Source: Alloalcanivorax marinus (lineage in GTDB: Bacteria > Pseudomonadota > Gammaproteobacteria > Pseudomonadales > Alcanivoracaceae). From it: a DNA stretch of 64,000 nt. Location of the stretch: assembly GCF_016785095.1 (NCBI RefSeq), contig NZ_JAEKJB010000015.1, positions 186,001 through 250,000 of the forward strand, in the 5' to 3' direction. Below the pieces are notes generated by a model. It was not told the DNA's origin, ran no database searches, and saw only the letters and a list, made by a program, of their open reading frames with translations. The translations under genes were made by a program, and so were the position numbers. Numbering within the stretch: position 1 is the first letter of the stretch; each line of letters starts with the position of its first letter. Of the stretch, positions 1 through 8,771 are shown in pieces.

Positions 1-1612
1 CCAGGGGCAGCCCCACCGCATAGTCCGCCGGCGGGTTGGTGACCCCGAGCAGGGCAAGCAGGGTGGGCGCCACATCCAGGTGACTGGTGGGGGTGGCGAC
101 CACGCCGCCGGGCACACCGGGGCCGGCCAGCACCAACGGTACGCGCACCTGCTCATCGTGGAACTCCGAGTTGTGCCCCCAGCGGCCATGTTCCATGAAT
201 TCCTCGCCATGATCGCCGGTGATCACCACCAGGGTGTCATCCAGCCGATCATCGCGCTCCAGCCGGTCCAGCACCCGGCCCAGTTGCTGGTCCAGGTGAT
301 GCACCGAGTTGATGTAGCGGTTGAAGATGCCGGGCATGTCCTCGTGCACATCCATGGTGGCATAGTTCAACTCGCGCAGGTAATCCGACCGGATCACGCT
401 CTCCTCGGGGAAGTAGTAACGGGCATGGGGGGATTCAAAGAACATGAAGCCGAAGAAAGGCCGGTTCTGGTCGGCGCCGATGAAGTCCAGCAGCCGGGTC
501 ACGTTGCGCCGATCGCGCTGCCAACCCGGTCCTTCATCGTCGCTGACCATGGCCGGGGAAGGCACGGTGGCGAACACGGTCTGGTCGAACTCCGGATAGC
601 TGAAGCGGGCGCTGGTGAAGAGCCCCGGCCGATAACCGCGCCGCAGCAATTCGCTGACCAGCACCGGCGGTCGGCGGCTCTCGCGGAACGGGAACCAGTA
701 ATTCCCCGGTAAGCCATAGAACAGCGAGAAGATGCCCATGCGGGTGCCATTGCCGCCACTCATGTGGTCGCTGTAGCGCCGCCCGTGGCGTTCCGCGAAA
801 CGCCACAGATTGGGCATGATCTCCGGGGTCAGCATGTCCGCGCGCAGGGACTCCGCCACCAGGAAAAGCACATTGGGCGACGGCGCCCCGGACGCGCTGC
901 GCAGTGGGTGCAGCGGGTACTTCAGCGGACCATCGGCGGACACCGACCATTGCTCACGGGGCGGCGCCGTGTAGCCCAGATCCCGGGCCAGTCCCTCGAA
1001 GGTGGCCGGTTGATAGAACGGCACCGCCCGCGCCGCGTTCAGCACCGGCCGGTAGCCGTTCAGATCGCTCAGGCCGTAGGCCACCCGCTCGCCGGCCATG
1101 CACAGCAGCAACACCACCAGCAACCCGCGCCAACCACGGCGATGGCCGGGGTGGCGGCGAACCAGCGCCATCAGCGCCGCTTCCAGGGCCACCACCGCCA
1201 GGACCATCGCCGCCACCGTGGGCAGGGTACCGTCGCCACCGCCCATGGAATCGATACCCCCTGGCGTCACCAGCAGATTCCAGACGAACCCGTTGATGTG
1301 GAACCCGTAAAGCTCATGGATCTGGCTGTCCACCAGCAACAGCAGCAAGGTCACCGAGGCCAGCAGCACCGCCAGCCCCCGCGCCAACAGCGGGCTCAGC
1401 CATCGGTGACACAAGGCACTCAGTAGCCAGGCGGGAAGCAGGTAGAGCGCCGCGTAACCGGCCAGGGCGGCGATCAGAAACACGGCGGCGCCGAGCGGGT
1501 CCGGCGGCAGCAGCACGGCGCGACCGACATACCCCCCCACCGCCAGCAGCAGCAGGTAGTTAACGGTGAAAAAGGCGCCGGGGAAAGCGGCGCGGGGCTG
1601 GGCCTGATCCAT
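1..1612 (-). CDS. yejM: YejM/PbgA-type DUF3413 sulfatase-fold inner-membrane protein (C-terminus cut by window edge)
   Basis: Open from an ATG at 1612 to the window edge: 537 codons and no stop, against about 586 residues for the family, so only the tail is missing. The first ~190 residues hold about five hydrophobic membrane segments. From ~residue 245 comes an alkaline-phosphatase/sulfatase fold (VLFLVAESLRADML, ITGDHGEEFMEHG). In this family the periplasmic domain is a non-canonical sulfatase that senses LPS and regulates LpxC turnover, and has been linked to cardiolipin. Assignment rests on architecture and motifs. The sulfatase Cys/Ser nucleophile position reads as Glu-Ser here, so catalytic activity is uncertain. 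Confidence 0.8.
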   Translation of the reverse strand, partial: MDQAQPRAAFPGAFFTVNYLLLLAVGGYVGRAVLLPPDPLGAAVFLIAALAGYAALYLLPAWLLSALCHRWLSPLLARGLAVLLASVTLLLLLVDSQIHELYGFHINGFVWNLLVTPGGIDSMGGGDGTLPTVAAMVLAVVALEAALMALVRRHPGHRRGWRGLLVVLLLCMAGERVAYGLSDLNGYRPVLNAARAVPFYQPATFEGLARDLGYTAPPREQWSVSADGPLKYPLHPLRSASGAPSPNVLFLVAESLRADMLTPEIMPNLWRFAERHGRRYSDHMSGGNGTRMGIFSLFYGLPGNYWFPFRESRRPPVLVSELLRRGYRPGLFTSARFSYPEFDQTVFATVPSPAMVSDDEGPGWQRDRRNVTRLLDFIGADQNRPFFGFMFFESPHARYYFPEESVIRSDYLRELNYATMDVHEDMPGIFNRYINSVHHLDQQLGRVLDRLERDDRLDDTLVVITGDHGEEFMEHGRWGHNSEFHDEQVRVPLVLAGPGVPGGVVATPTSHLDVAPTLLALLGVTNPPADYAVGLPL

Positions 1613-1688
1613 GATGCGGGGTTACCGGTCGCTGCGGAAACCCCGCATCATGGTCATTGAAGCTTAACGAAACCTGAAAGCATGACGC

Positions 1689-2684
1689 TCAGGGAGGCGT
1701 CGGCGCCTCCGGCAGGTCCGGCACCGCGAACAGACGGCGGGACAGCGCCACCCGGGACGCGGCCGCTTCGGTGCCGGCGTCCTCGCCGCGCGCCTCCAGG
1801 TGGTCCTCGATCAGCCGGCAGCGGCGCAGCAGGCCGTCGTCGTTGGCGATCTGGATGTTCAGCCCGGGGCGGGCGTTGAGCTCCAGCATCAGCGGGCCCT
1901 TGTGCTTGTCCATCACCAGGTCCACGCCCAGGTAGCCCAGGCCGGTGAGGTCGTAGCAGCGCGCCGCCAGGGCCAGGCATTGGTCCCAGTCGGGCACCTG
2001 GACGCCAGCCACCGGGTGGGCGGTGTCCGGGTGGCGGTCGATCTTCAGGTTGTGCCAGGTGCCGCTCAGGGTGACGCCGGTGGCGATGTCCACGCCCACG
2101 CCGATGGCGCCCTGGTGCAGGTTGGCCTTGCCGTCGGACTGGCGGGTGGGCAGACGCAGCATGGCCGCCACCGGATAGCCCTGCAGCACGATGATGCGCA
2201 CGTCCGGCACGCCGCCGATGCTGATGCGGTCGAACAGGTCCGTGGAGCGAACCCGGTACTCGATCAGGGCGCGGTCGCGGTGGCCGCCCAGGGAATAGAG
2301 CCCGGAGATGATGCCGGAGATATGAAACTCCAGCTCCTCGGGGCTGATCATGCGGCCCGAGGCGCTGCGGTAGTAGCCCTCGAAACGATCGGAGATCACC
2401 AGGATGCCATCGCCGCCGGCCCCCTGGGAGGGCTTGATCACGAAGTCACCATGGGTCTCGACGATGTGCTCGAGCTGGCTGATGCCCTGCTCGGTATCGA
2501 TGATGCCGTACATGTCCGGCACCTGGATACCGGCCTCCAGGGCCATGTTCTTGGTGCGGATCTTGTCGTCCACCAGCGGGTAGAGCCGGCGGTCATTGTA
2601 CATCAGCACATAGTCGCCGTTGCGCTGGTTGATGCCCATCACGCCGCGGCGGCGCAGCGCCCTCCAGGTGGCGATCCCGAACAT
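1689..2684 (-). CDS. RimK-related ATP-grasp ligase (alpha-L-glutamate ligase-like protein)
   Basis: 331 aa. The start is placed at ATG 2684, whose A is also the last base of the upstream TGA (TGATG), a one-base overlap that argues for coupled translation. The N-terminus MFGIATWRALRRRGVMGINQ and the central ATP-grasp motifs (FVIKPSQGAGGDGILVI, LELNARPGLNIQIAN) match the family that sits beside UUP1-type membrane proteins. ATP-grasp enzymes form amide or peptide bonds from a carboxylate and an amine using ATP; substrate and product are unknown here. A longer start at 2831 would run far into the upstream gene and is rejected. Confidence 0.85.
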   Translation of the reverse strand: MFGIATWRALRRRGVMGINQRNGDYVLMYNDRRLYPLVDDKIRTKNMALEAGIQVPDMYGIIDTEQGISQLEHIVETHGDFVIKPSQGAGGDGILVISDRFEGYYRSASGRMISPEELEFHISGIISGLYSLGGHRDRALIEYRVRSTDLFDRISIGGVPDVRIIVLQGYPVAAMLRLPTRQSDGKANLHQGAIGVGVDIATGVTLSGTWHNLKIDRHPDTAHPVAGVQVPDWDQCLALAARCYDLTGLGYLGVDLVMDKHKGPLMLELNARPGLNIQIANDDGLLRRCRLIEDHLEARGEDAGTEAAASRVALSRRLFAVPDLPEAPTPP

Positions 2685-4222
2685 CAGCGCTCTCCTTCCT
2701 CGGTCATGGCCCGGAAGCGCACCAGCTCCATCAGCCGGTAGCCCCGGTAGTGGCCCATGAACACCATCACCGCCGCCAGAATCAGCAGCACGCCGGGGAA
2801 GGTGAACACGAAGTAGACCAGTGGCGACCACACCATCAGCAGGTGGCAGAGCACCGCCGCCACCAGGGTGCCGATGGCCACTTTCAGGGATTGGGCGCCA
2901 CCGCGCTCCTCCCAGACGATGGACACCCGCTCGATCACCATGGTCAGGATCACCATCGGGAACAGGGCCACGGACAGGCCGGTGGACAGGCCCAGCTTGT
3001 AACCGAGCAGGCTGATCAGGCCCATCATGATCACCACGAAGGTGAGCACCACCGACAGCCGCGCCAGCAACTGCAGCTTGAGATGCTCCAGATAGCCGCG
3101 CACCGACAGGCCGATGGCGGTGATAAAGGTGAACAGCAGCACACCCCAGATCACCTGGGTCTCGCGGAACGCCAAGGCGATCAGCACCGGCGTGAAGGTA
3201 CCCAGGGTTTCCATGCCGATCAGCGAGCGGATCAGCAGCACCAGCAGCACGCCCACCGGAATCATGATCAGCACCCGGAACAGCTGCTGGGAAGGCACCG
3301 GCAGTTCATAGAGGGAATAATCGATGAAGCTGCTGGCGTCCTGGGAGCGCAGCGACTGCGCCAGCCGCAGGGCGCTCATCTCGTTGCGATGGACGCTGAA
3401 GCTGACCTTGGCGCCGCGGGCACCTTCCAGGGTCAGCAGAGGCTGCTCGCCGCTCCACCACACCAGCCGGTCCTCGGGCAGACCCTGGCGGCCATCCGCC
3501 GGATTGAAATACAGCCAGTTCTGGCCGTTGAAGGTGCGCAGCCACAGTTCCGGCTGCTGGCTGCTGGTCTCCTGAAGCTGCAGGGTATGCACCGGCTCGG
3601 CGGGAATGTGCGCCACCGCCAGCAACAGGTCCACCACCCGGGCCCGGTTCTCCGGGCTGTGGTCACCGCCCAGCAGCAGGCGCACGTTGTCGCTGTCCTC
3701 GCTGTTGACCCGTTTGATGGTCTCGCTGACGAAGGTCTCCACATCGGCGGAGTGCTGGCGGATCGGCGCCAGCAGGGCGTCGGCGGCGACCCGCTCGGCG
3801 CCCTTGAGCTCAGGGCTGGGCCGGAACTGGGGGCCATTCTCCGGCGGCAACGCCGGGTCCGCGAAGCGGGAAGTGAGCATCAGCCGGTAATAAAGGTTCT
3901 GCTGGCCTTCACCCCGACGCGCCGACCAGGTCACCAGCCGGTTGCCGTTCTCCCGATTCACGTTCACCCCATAATTGTTGGAGATGAAGCTCTCGTTGAG
4001 GGCGGTGAAGCCGCTGTTCAGAGGCGGCACGAACATGCGCGCCTTGATCGGAGTGTTGGGACGGGCCTGGAAGCTCAACTGGGTGTCCACCACCCAGACC
4101 GGATCGCTCTCGCTTTCCGTCAGGGGGACATCCTGAACCAGAATCTGGTAGGCAATACTGCCCGCACCCAGCACCAGAAGAGCCACGGCCAGCAACCGGG
4201 CGTGCAATTTCACAGAACGCAT
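2684..4222 (-). CDS. UUP1-family membrane protein with inactive transglutaminase domain and 7-TM region
   Basis: 512 aa. One N-terminal membrane anchor (residues ~8-25) is followed by a ~290-residue periplasmic part resembling a transglutaminase-like fold without an obvious Cys-His-Asp triad, then about seven membrane helices (residues ~315-500, starting VLIMIPVGVLLVLLIRSLIG). This matches the inactive-transglutaminase/7TM architecture found next to the RimK-related ligase. The one-base overlap with that gene says the two act together, probably in envelope or osmotic physiology (inference). An aspartic/zinc-protease-like third member often accompanies this pair; none is visible here. Confidence 0.8.
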   Translation of the reverse strand: MRSVKLHARLLAVALLVLGAGSIAYQILVQDVPLTESESDPVWVVDTQLSFQARPNTPIKARMFVPPLNSGFTALNESFISNNYGVNVNRENGNRLVTWSARRGEGQQNLYYRLMLTSRFADPALPPENGPQFRPSPELKGAERVAADALLAPIRQHSADVETFVSETIKRVNSEDSDNVRLLLGGDHSPENRARVVDLLLAVAHIPAEPVHTLQLQETSSQQPELWLRTFNGQNWLYFNPADGRQGLPEDRLVWWSGEQPLLTLEGARGAKVSFSVHRNEMSALRLAQSLRSQDASSFIDYSLYELPVPSQQLFRVLIMIPVGVLLVLLIRSLIGMETLGTFTPVLIALAFRETQVIWGVLLFTFITAIGLSVRGYLEHLKLQLLARLSVVLTFVVIMMGLISLLGYKLGLSTGLSVALFPMVILTMVIERVSIVWEERGGAQSLKVAIGTLVAAVLCHLLMVWSPLVYFVFTFPGVLLILAAVMVFMGHYRGYRLMELVRFRAMTEEGER

Positions 4223-4579
4223 TTTTCAGCCTTATTCCAATCTTCCCTTCGGCGAGGGCGCCGCGACCGCGCACATGGTCCGCTAACCGACCGGCGATGT
4301 CACCGCCTCCAGCGCCGGAATCCGGCTCCGGACGAAAATTCTTGTAAACGGGTCACGCTCGCTGGCCGCCGCAAAACCGTGCATGGGCCCGGATGCGCCC
4401 CGGAATGGCGCACATTCTGCCACGAATTCCGCCGTTATGGCGTATAAGTGGCTTCATCCGGCCAAGGGACTGTACAATGCGCCGCCGAATCCAATCGCCT
4501 CCCCCGTCGCCGGCCCCGCCGCGCGGCCGACCGCCGCTGAGCGGGCGGAGGCACATTTTTCTCTACGGAGCCACAATCT
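4223..4579. other. Divergent intergenic region between the UUP1-type gene and typA
   Basis: 357 bases with no convincing gene; short frames here have no family features. It must hold promoters for both directions. On the plus strand a good -10 hexamer TACAAT lies at 4473-4478 with only a weak -35. A typA ribosome-binding site GGAG lies at about 4567-4570, just before the GTG start. Confidence 0.6.
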
Positions 4580-6388
4580 GTGATTGAACGCCTGCGCAAT
4601 ATCGCCATCATCGCCCACGTTGACCACGGCAAGACCACCCTGGTGGACAAGCTGTTGCAACAGTCCGGCACCCTGGGAGACCGCGCCGGCGACGTCGAAC
4701 GGGTGATGGACTCCAACGACCTGGAGAAGGAACGGGGCATCACCATCCTCTCCAAGAACACCGCCCTCAAATACGGCGACTACCGCATCAACATCGTCGA
4801 CACCCCCGGCCACGCCGACTTCGGCGGCGAGGTGGAACGGGTGATGTCGATGGTGGATTCGGTGCTGCTGCTGGTGGACGCGGTGGACGGCCCCATGCCG
4901 CAGACCCGCTTCGTGACCCAGAAGGCGTTCGACGCCGGCCTCAAGCCGATCGTGGTGGTCAATAAGATCGACCGCCCCGGCGCCCGCCCGGACTGGGTCA
5001 TCGACCAGGTGTTCGACCTGTTCGACACCCTCGGCGCCAGCGACGAGCAGCTCGACTTCCCGGTGGTCTACGCCTCCGCCCTGAACGGCGTGGCGGGCAT
5101 GGAACCGGACGCCCTGGGCGACGACATGACCGCCCTGTTCAACACCATCATCGAGCGCGTGCCGGCCCCGGAAGTGGACCAGGACGGCCCGTTCCAGATG
5201 CAGATTTCCTCGCTGGACTACAACAGCTACCTGGGCGTGATCGGCATCGGCCGCATCAAACGCGGTAAGGTCAAGGCCAACTCCCAGGTCAAGATCATCG
5301 ACCGGGAAGGCGCCGTGCGTAATGGCCGCATCCTGCAGATCATGGGCTACCACGGCCTGGAACGGGTGGACGTGCAGGACGCCGGCGCCGGCGACATCGT
5401 CTGTGTCACCGGCATGGACCCTCTGGATATCTCCGACACCCTGTGCGACCCGAACAACGTGGAAGCACTGCCGGCGCTGACCGTGGACGAACCCACCGTG
5501 AGCATGGTGTTCCACGTCAACACCTCGCCGTTCGCCGGCCAGGACGGCAAGTTCGTCACCAGCCGCCAGATCCGCGAACGCCTGGAAGCGGAGCTCAAGC
5601 ACAACGTCGCCCTGCGCGTGGAAGAAACCGGCAGCGCCGACCAGTTCCGCGTCTCCGGCCGGGGCGAGCTGCACCTGTCGGTGCTGATCGAGAACATGCG
5701 CCGCGAGGGCTTCGAGCTGGCCGTGGGCCGCCCGCAAGTGATCGTGCGTGAAGTGGACGGCCAGAAGCAGGAACCCTACGAAAACGTCATGGCCGACGTG
5801 GAAGAGCAGCACCAGGGCGCCATCATGGAGCAACTGGGCCTGCGCCGTGGCGAAATGACCAACATGGAACCGGACGGCAAGGGCCGGGTGCGCCTCACCT
5901 TCGTGGTGCCCAGCCGAGGCCTGATCGGCTTCCGCAGCCTGTTCCTGACCCTCACCTCCGGCACCGGCATTCTCAACAGCACCTTCAGCCACTACGGCGA
6001 CTACAAGCCCGGCGACATGGCCTCGCGCAACAACGGCGTGCTGGTGTCCATGGTGAAAGGCAAGGTGCTGGCGTTCGCCCTGTTCAACCTGCAGGAACGC
6101 GGCCGCATGCTGATCGACCCCAACGTGGAAGTGTACGAAGGCCAGTTGATCGGCATCCACAGCCGGGGCAACGACCTGGTGGTGAACCCCACCAAGGGCA
6201 AGCAGCTTACCAACATGCGCGCCTCCGGCACCGACGAGAACGTGATTCTCACCCCGCCGGTGCGCTTCAGCCTGGAGCAGGCCCTAGACTTCATCGAGGA
6301 CGATGAACTGGTGGAAGTGACCCCCCATTACCTGCGTCTGCGCAAGAAACTGCTTACCGAGACGGAACGCAAGCGCGCCAGTCGCTAG
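4580..6388 (+). CDS. typA: Ribosome-associated translational GTPase TypA/BipA
   Basis: 602 aa, normal for the family. Starts with GTG at 4580 behind GGAG. G1 is AHVDHGKTT (residues 12-20), G3 DTPGHAD (74-80), G4 NKID (128-131). EF-G-like domains II, III and V and the BipA-specific C-terminal domain follow (for example MEPDGKGRVRLTFVVPSRGL). TypA binds the 70S ribosome and acts in 50S assembly and in stress and cold adaptation. Monocistronic: no plus-strand partner follows closely, and a strong hairpin lies 12 bases after the stop. Confidence 0.97.
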   Translation: MIERLRNIAIIAHVDHGKTTLVDKLLQQSGTLGDRAGDVERVMDSNDLEKERGITILSKNTALKYGDYRINIVDTPGHADFGGEVERVMSMVDSVLLLVDAVDGPMPQTRFVTQKAFDAGLKPIVVVNKIDRPGARPDWVIDQVFDLFDTLGASDEQLDFPVVYASALNGVAGMEPDALGDDMTALFNTIIERVPAPEVDQDGPFQMQISSLDYNSYLGVIGIGRIKRGKVKANSQVKIIDREGAVRNGRILQIMGYHGLERVDVQDAGAGDIVCVTGMDPLDISDTLCDPNNVEALPALTVDEPTVSMVFHVNTSPFAGQDGKFVTSRQIRERLEAELKHNVALRVEETGSADQFRVSGRGELHLSVLIENMRREGFELAVGRPQVIVREVDGQKQEPYENVMADVEEQHQGAIMEQLGLRRGEMTNMEPDGKGRVRLTFVVPSRGLIGFRSLFLTLTSGTGILNSTFSHYGDYKPGDMASRNNGVLVSMVKGKVLAFALFNLQERGRMLIDPNVEVYEGQLIGIHSRGNDLVVNPTKGKQLTNMRASGTDENVILTPPVRFSLEQALDFIEDDELVEVTPHYLRLRKKLLTETERKRASR

Positions 6389-6399
6389 AAGGCCTCTCC

Positions 6400-6429
6400 A
6401 TCGGGGCCGCGTCTTGGCGTGGCCCCGAT
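6400..6429 (+). terminator. Hairpin after typA, possible terminator
   Basis: ATCGGGGCC (6400-6408) pairs perfectly with GGCCCCGAT (6421-6429) around a 12-base loop, 12 bases past the typA stop. Only two T follow, so this is a weak intrinsic terminator or an RNA-stabilising stem. Confidence 0.45.
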
Positions 6430-6471
6430 TCGACTAAAGCGGTGCGCCATCCTACCGCCGAGCCACCTCCC

Positions 6472-6545
6472 ATCGCGACTAAAGCGGTTCGCCGCCCGGT
6501 CGCTCCTACAACCCCTTTCTTTGTAGGAGCGACTTCAGTCGCGAT
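6472..6545. repeat. REP-type palindromic element
   Basis: ATCGCGACT (6472-6480) pairs with AGTCGCGAT (6537-6545); inside, GTCGCTCCTACAA (6499-6511) pairs with TTGTAGGAGCGAC (6521-6533). The core TCCTAC/GTAGGA and the GTTCGCCGCCCG bulge are those of Pseudomonas-type REPs. A degenerate half copy lies just upstream at about 6429-6460. The same family recurs at 12094-12131, 17620-17679 and 56773-56848. Confidence 0.85.
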
Positions 6546-6602
6546 CAACGCCCTCTCCAACAAACACTTCGCCGCTCCGCGCCCCAGATGGAGAGACGGC
6601 GA

Positions 6603-6962
6603 TCAGAGCGTCAACAACCAGGCCATCACCAAGCCGCCCAGCACCACGCCCACGAGCAAACCGTTGCGGAACGCCCGACCGGTGTCGCCGGCGCCCTGGC
6701 CGCGCACGCCATCGCGTAAACGCTGGCGCGGACCGGGCTCGGGGTTGGGCGGCTGCTCTTCCTCGAAGTCCCGCACCACGGCGCGGGCCCGCTGTTCGTC
6801 GTCGTCCGCCACCCAGACACTGGCCAGACCGGCGGCGGGCAACTCGCCCACCGCGCCCTGCAGCATGTCGCCGCGCACCTGGGCCATGATGCCGGCCTGT
6901 TCCATCAGCCCCGCCACCATGTGCGCCTCCAGGCCGTCGCGCGCTTCGTAGACCCGTTTCAT
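6603..6962 (-). CDS. DUF2007-type small membrane protein
   Basis: 119 aa. The start at ATG 6962 was chosen for the GGAGA site just upstream; a longer frame to 7031 has no such site. Residues 1-65 fit the DUF2007 putative signal-transducing domain (VYEARDGLEAHMVAGLMEQAG, then WVADDDEQRARAVV). A charged linker and one C-terminal membrane helix (GLLVGVVLGGLVMAWLLTL) follow. No biochemical role is established for the family. It is divergent from trmL with about 90 bases between. Confidence 0.75.
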   Translation of the reverse strand: MKRVYEARDGLEAHMVAGLMEQAGIMAQVRGDMLQGAVGELPAAGLASVWVADDDEQRARAVVRDFEEEQPPNPEPGPRQRLRDGVRGQGAGDTGRAFRNGLLVGVVLGGLVMAWLLTL

Positions 6963-7055
6963 GCTTGTCTCCGCTGGCTTTCCGGCATCATTATCACGCC
7001 AGCCCGGCGCCGGGCAAAGCGACGCCGGCACGCCAAGCGGTTACCATATGAGCCC

Positions 7056-7523
7056 ATGCTGCACATCGCCCTGTACCAACCCGAGATTCCGCCCAACACC
7101 GGCAACATCATGCGCCTGGCCGCCAACACCGGCGCCATGCTGCATCTGATCGAGCCGCTCGGCTTCACGCTGGACGAAAAACGGCTGCGGCGCGCCGGAC
7201 TGGATTACAGTGAATACGCGCGCGTGGAGGTGCACCCCGGCTACCCGGCGTTTTGCCAGACAATGGCGGGAGCCAGGCAGTTCGCGCTGACCACCAAGGG
7301 CGGGCCAGCGCCCAGTGACGTGGCCTTCCAGGATGGGGATGTGCTGCTGTTCGGCCCGGAGACCCGGGGGCTGCCGGCGGACCTGCTGGCGGCGATGCCG
7401 GAGGAGCGCCGGCTGCGTCTGCCCATGGGGCCCAACAGCCGCAGCCTCAATCTCAGCAACGCGGTGGCGATTACCTTCTACGAAGCCTGGCGGCAGCTTG
7501 GTTATCCAGGAGCGGTGCGGTAG
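7056..7523 (+). CDS. trmL: tRNA (cytidine/uridine-2'-O-)-methyltransferase TrmL
   Basis: 155 aa, typical length. The start at ATG 7056 gives the canonical N-terminus MLHIALYQPEIPPNTGNI. SPOUT motifs are visible: N18 of motif 1 in PPNTGNI, then LLFGPETRGLP and LPMGPNSRSLNLSNAVAI, which form the trefoil-knot SAM site. TrmL methylates the wobble 2'-O of tRNA-Leu isoacceptors. A longer frame from 6921 overlaps the divergent neighbour and is not supported. Confidence 0.95.
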   Translation: MLHIALYQPEIPPNTGNIMRLAANTGAMLHLIEPLGFTLDEKRLRRAGLDYSEYARVEVHPGYPAFCQTMAGARQFALTTKGGPAPSDVAFQDGDVLLFGPETRGLPADLLAAMPEERRLRLPMGPNSRSLNLSNAVAITFYEAWRQLGYPGAVR

Positions 7524-7991
7524 CTACTGCACCGTGGCGCCTTCGGAGCCGGCCTGCTGCTGTTGGCGCTGCTGCTGGTAGAGCGCCTCGAAATTGAGCG
7601 GCTGCAGGATCATCTGCGGGAAGGAGCCCTTGGACACCAGGTCCGAGACCACTTCGCGTACATAGGGGAACAGCACATTGGGGCAGTAGGCGCCAAGCAA
7701 CTGATCGCGCTCTTCGCCGTCGATGCCCACCAGGGTGAAGATTCCGGCCTGTTTGACCTCGGCCAGGTAGAAGGTCTTCTGCTCGTCCTCGGACTTGGCG
7801 GTCACGGTAACGGTGACTTCCACCTCGTACTCATTGCCGTCGCCAAGGCGTCGCGCGGCGTTATTAAGCTGCACGTTCATCTTCGGCTTCCAGTCCTGCA
7901 GGAAGATATCCGGCGCCCCCGGGCACTCGAACGAGGCGTCCTTGAGGTAAACGCGTTGCAACTGGAAGGTTTTCTTCTCTTCTTCGGCCAT
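7524..7991 (-). CDS. secB: Protein-export chaperone SecB
   Basis: 155 aa. Sequence fits SecB throughout (FQLQRVYLKDASFECP, QAGIFTLVGIDGEERDQLLGAYCPNVLFPY, FPQMILQPLNFEALY). SecB is a cytosolic tetramer that holds unfolded preproteins for SecA. It is the last gene of a three-gene minus-strand operon (rhodanese, glutaredoxin, secB) with a 12-base gap to grxC, the same order as yibN-grxC-secB in E. coli. The C-terminus is Gln-rich. Confidence 0.97.
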   Translation of the reverse strand: MAEEEKKTFQLQRVYLKDASFECPGAPDIFLQDWKPKMNVQLNNAARRLGDGNEYEVEVTVTVTAKSEDEQKTFYLAEVKQAGIFTLVGIDGEERDQLLGAYCPNVLFPYVREVVSDLVSKGSFPQMILQPLNFEALYQQQRQQQQAGSEGATVQ

Positions 7992-8003
7992 GGTCCTTCT
8001 CCG

Positions 8004-8258
8004 TTATCCGGCGAGCAGTTCGTCCAGTTCCCCCGCCCGCTCCAATGCAAAAAGTTCATCGCAACCGCCCACATGGCGGTCGCCGATCCAGATTTGCGGC
8101 ACCGTGCGGCGACCGCTGCGCGTCATCATTTCCTGGCGCGCGCCGGGCTCCCGGTCCACGTCGATTTCGTGCACCTCGGCCTCTTTCCGCGCCAGCAACT
8201 GCTTGGCGCGAACACAAAACGGGCACCAACGGGTGCTGTACAGCGTAACCCCGGCCAT
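8004..8258 (-). CDS. grxC: Glutaredoxin 3
   Basis: 84 aa with the dithiol active site C12-P-F-C15 and the TVPQ cis-proline loop (RRTVPQIWIGDRHVGGCDEL). Reduces protein disulfides and GSH mixed disulfides in the cytosol. Four bases separate its start from the rhodanese stop, and it lies 12 bases ahead of secB, so all three are co-transcribed. Confidence 0.95.
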   Translation of the reverse strand: MAGVTLYSTRWCPFCVRAKQLLARKEAEVHEIDVDREPGARQEMMTRSGRRTVPQIWIGDRHVGGCDELFALERAGELDELLAG

Positions 8259-8262
8259 GGCC

Positions 8263-8679
8263 TCAGCCCTTGGCCACCGGCAGGTTATCGTTGCGCCAAG
8301 CGGTCACCCCACCCTGCATGCGGTACAACTCGGCGAAGCCCTTGCCTCGCAGCTGGCGGCCCAGATGGGCGGCCTGATTGCCCATCTTGCAGGTCAGGAT
8401 CAGCGGTTTGTCCTTGTGCCGCTCCAGCTCGCCCATGCGGTCGGTGGCCTGGCTCACGGGGATGTTCAGGCTGCCGGGGATATGGCCGGCGCGGTACTCG
8501 TCCGCCGGGCGCAGGTCCACGATCACCGCGTCCTTCTGATTGACCAGGTTGGTGGCCTGCTGGGGCGTGATCGCCTTGCCGCCGCGCCGCGACTCGATCA
8601 CGAAGAACGCCGCCCACAATACGAAGAAGGCGGAAAACAGAAGGTAATGATTGCTGGCGAATTCGATCAGGCGATCCAT
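8263..8679 (-). CDS. Membrane-anchored rhodanese-like protein (YibN type)
   Basis: 138 aa from ATG 8679; the longer frame to 8739 adds residues without family likeness. One N-terminal membrane helix (residues ~10-28) is followed by a rhodanese domain with active-site loop ILTCKMGNQAAHL, so the catalytic Cys is present, and the N-terminal DLRPADEYRAGHIPGSLNI motif. Sulfur-transfer partner unknown. First gene of the operon with grxC and secB; position and anchoring match E. coli YibN. Confidence 0.9.
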   Translation of the reverse strand: MDRLIEFASNHYLLFSAFFVLWAAFFVIESRRGGKAITPQQATNLVNQKDAVIVDLRPADEYRAGHIPGSLNIPVSQATDRMGELERHKDKPLILTCKMGNQAAHLGRQLRGKGFAELYRMQGGVTAWRNDNLPVAKG

Positions 8680-8771
8680 ACTAGGCCCCGTTGACGCGTT
8701 AGCCGCCTTGTCGGCGGAAAATCGGCGCCAAGTATACACATCACCGGTCGGTTAAGGTAAAACCCGCAGCC

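Noticed and set aside
2750..4447. 565-codon plus frame opposite the UUP1-type gene
   Set aside because: His/Gln/Arg-rich antisense shadow without start signals; the minus-strand gene has clear membrane helices and coupling.
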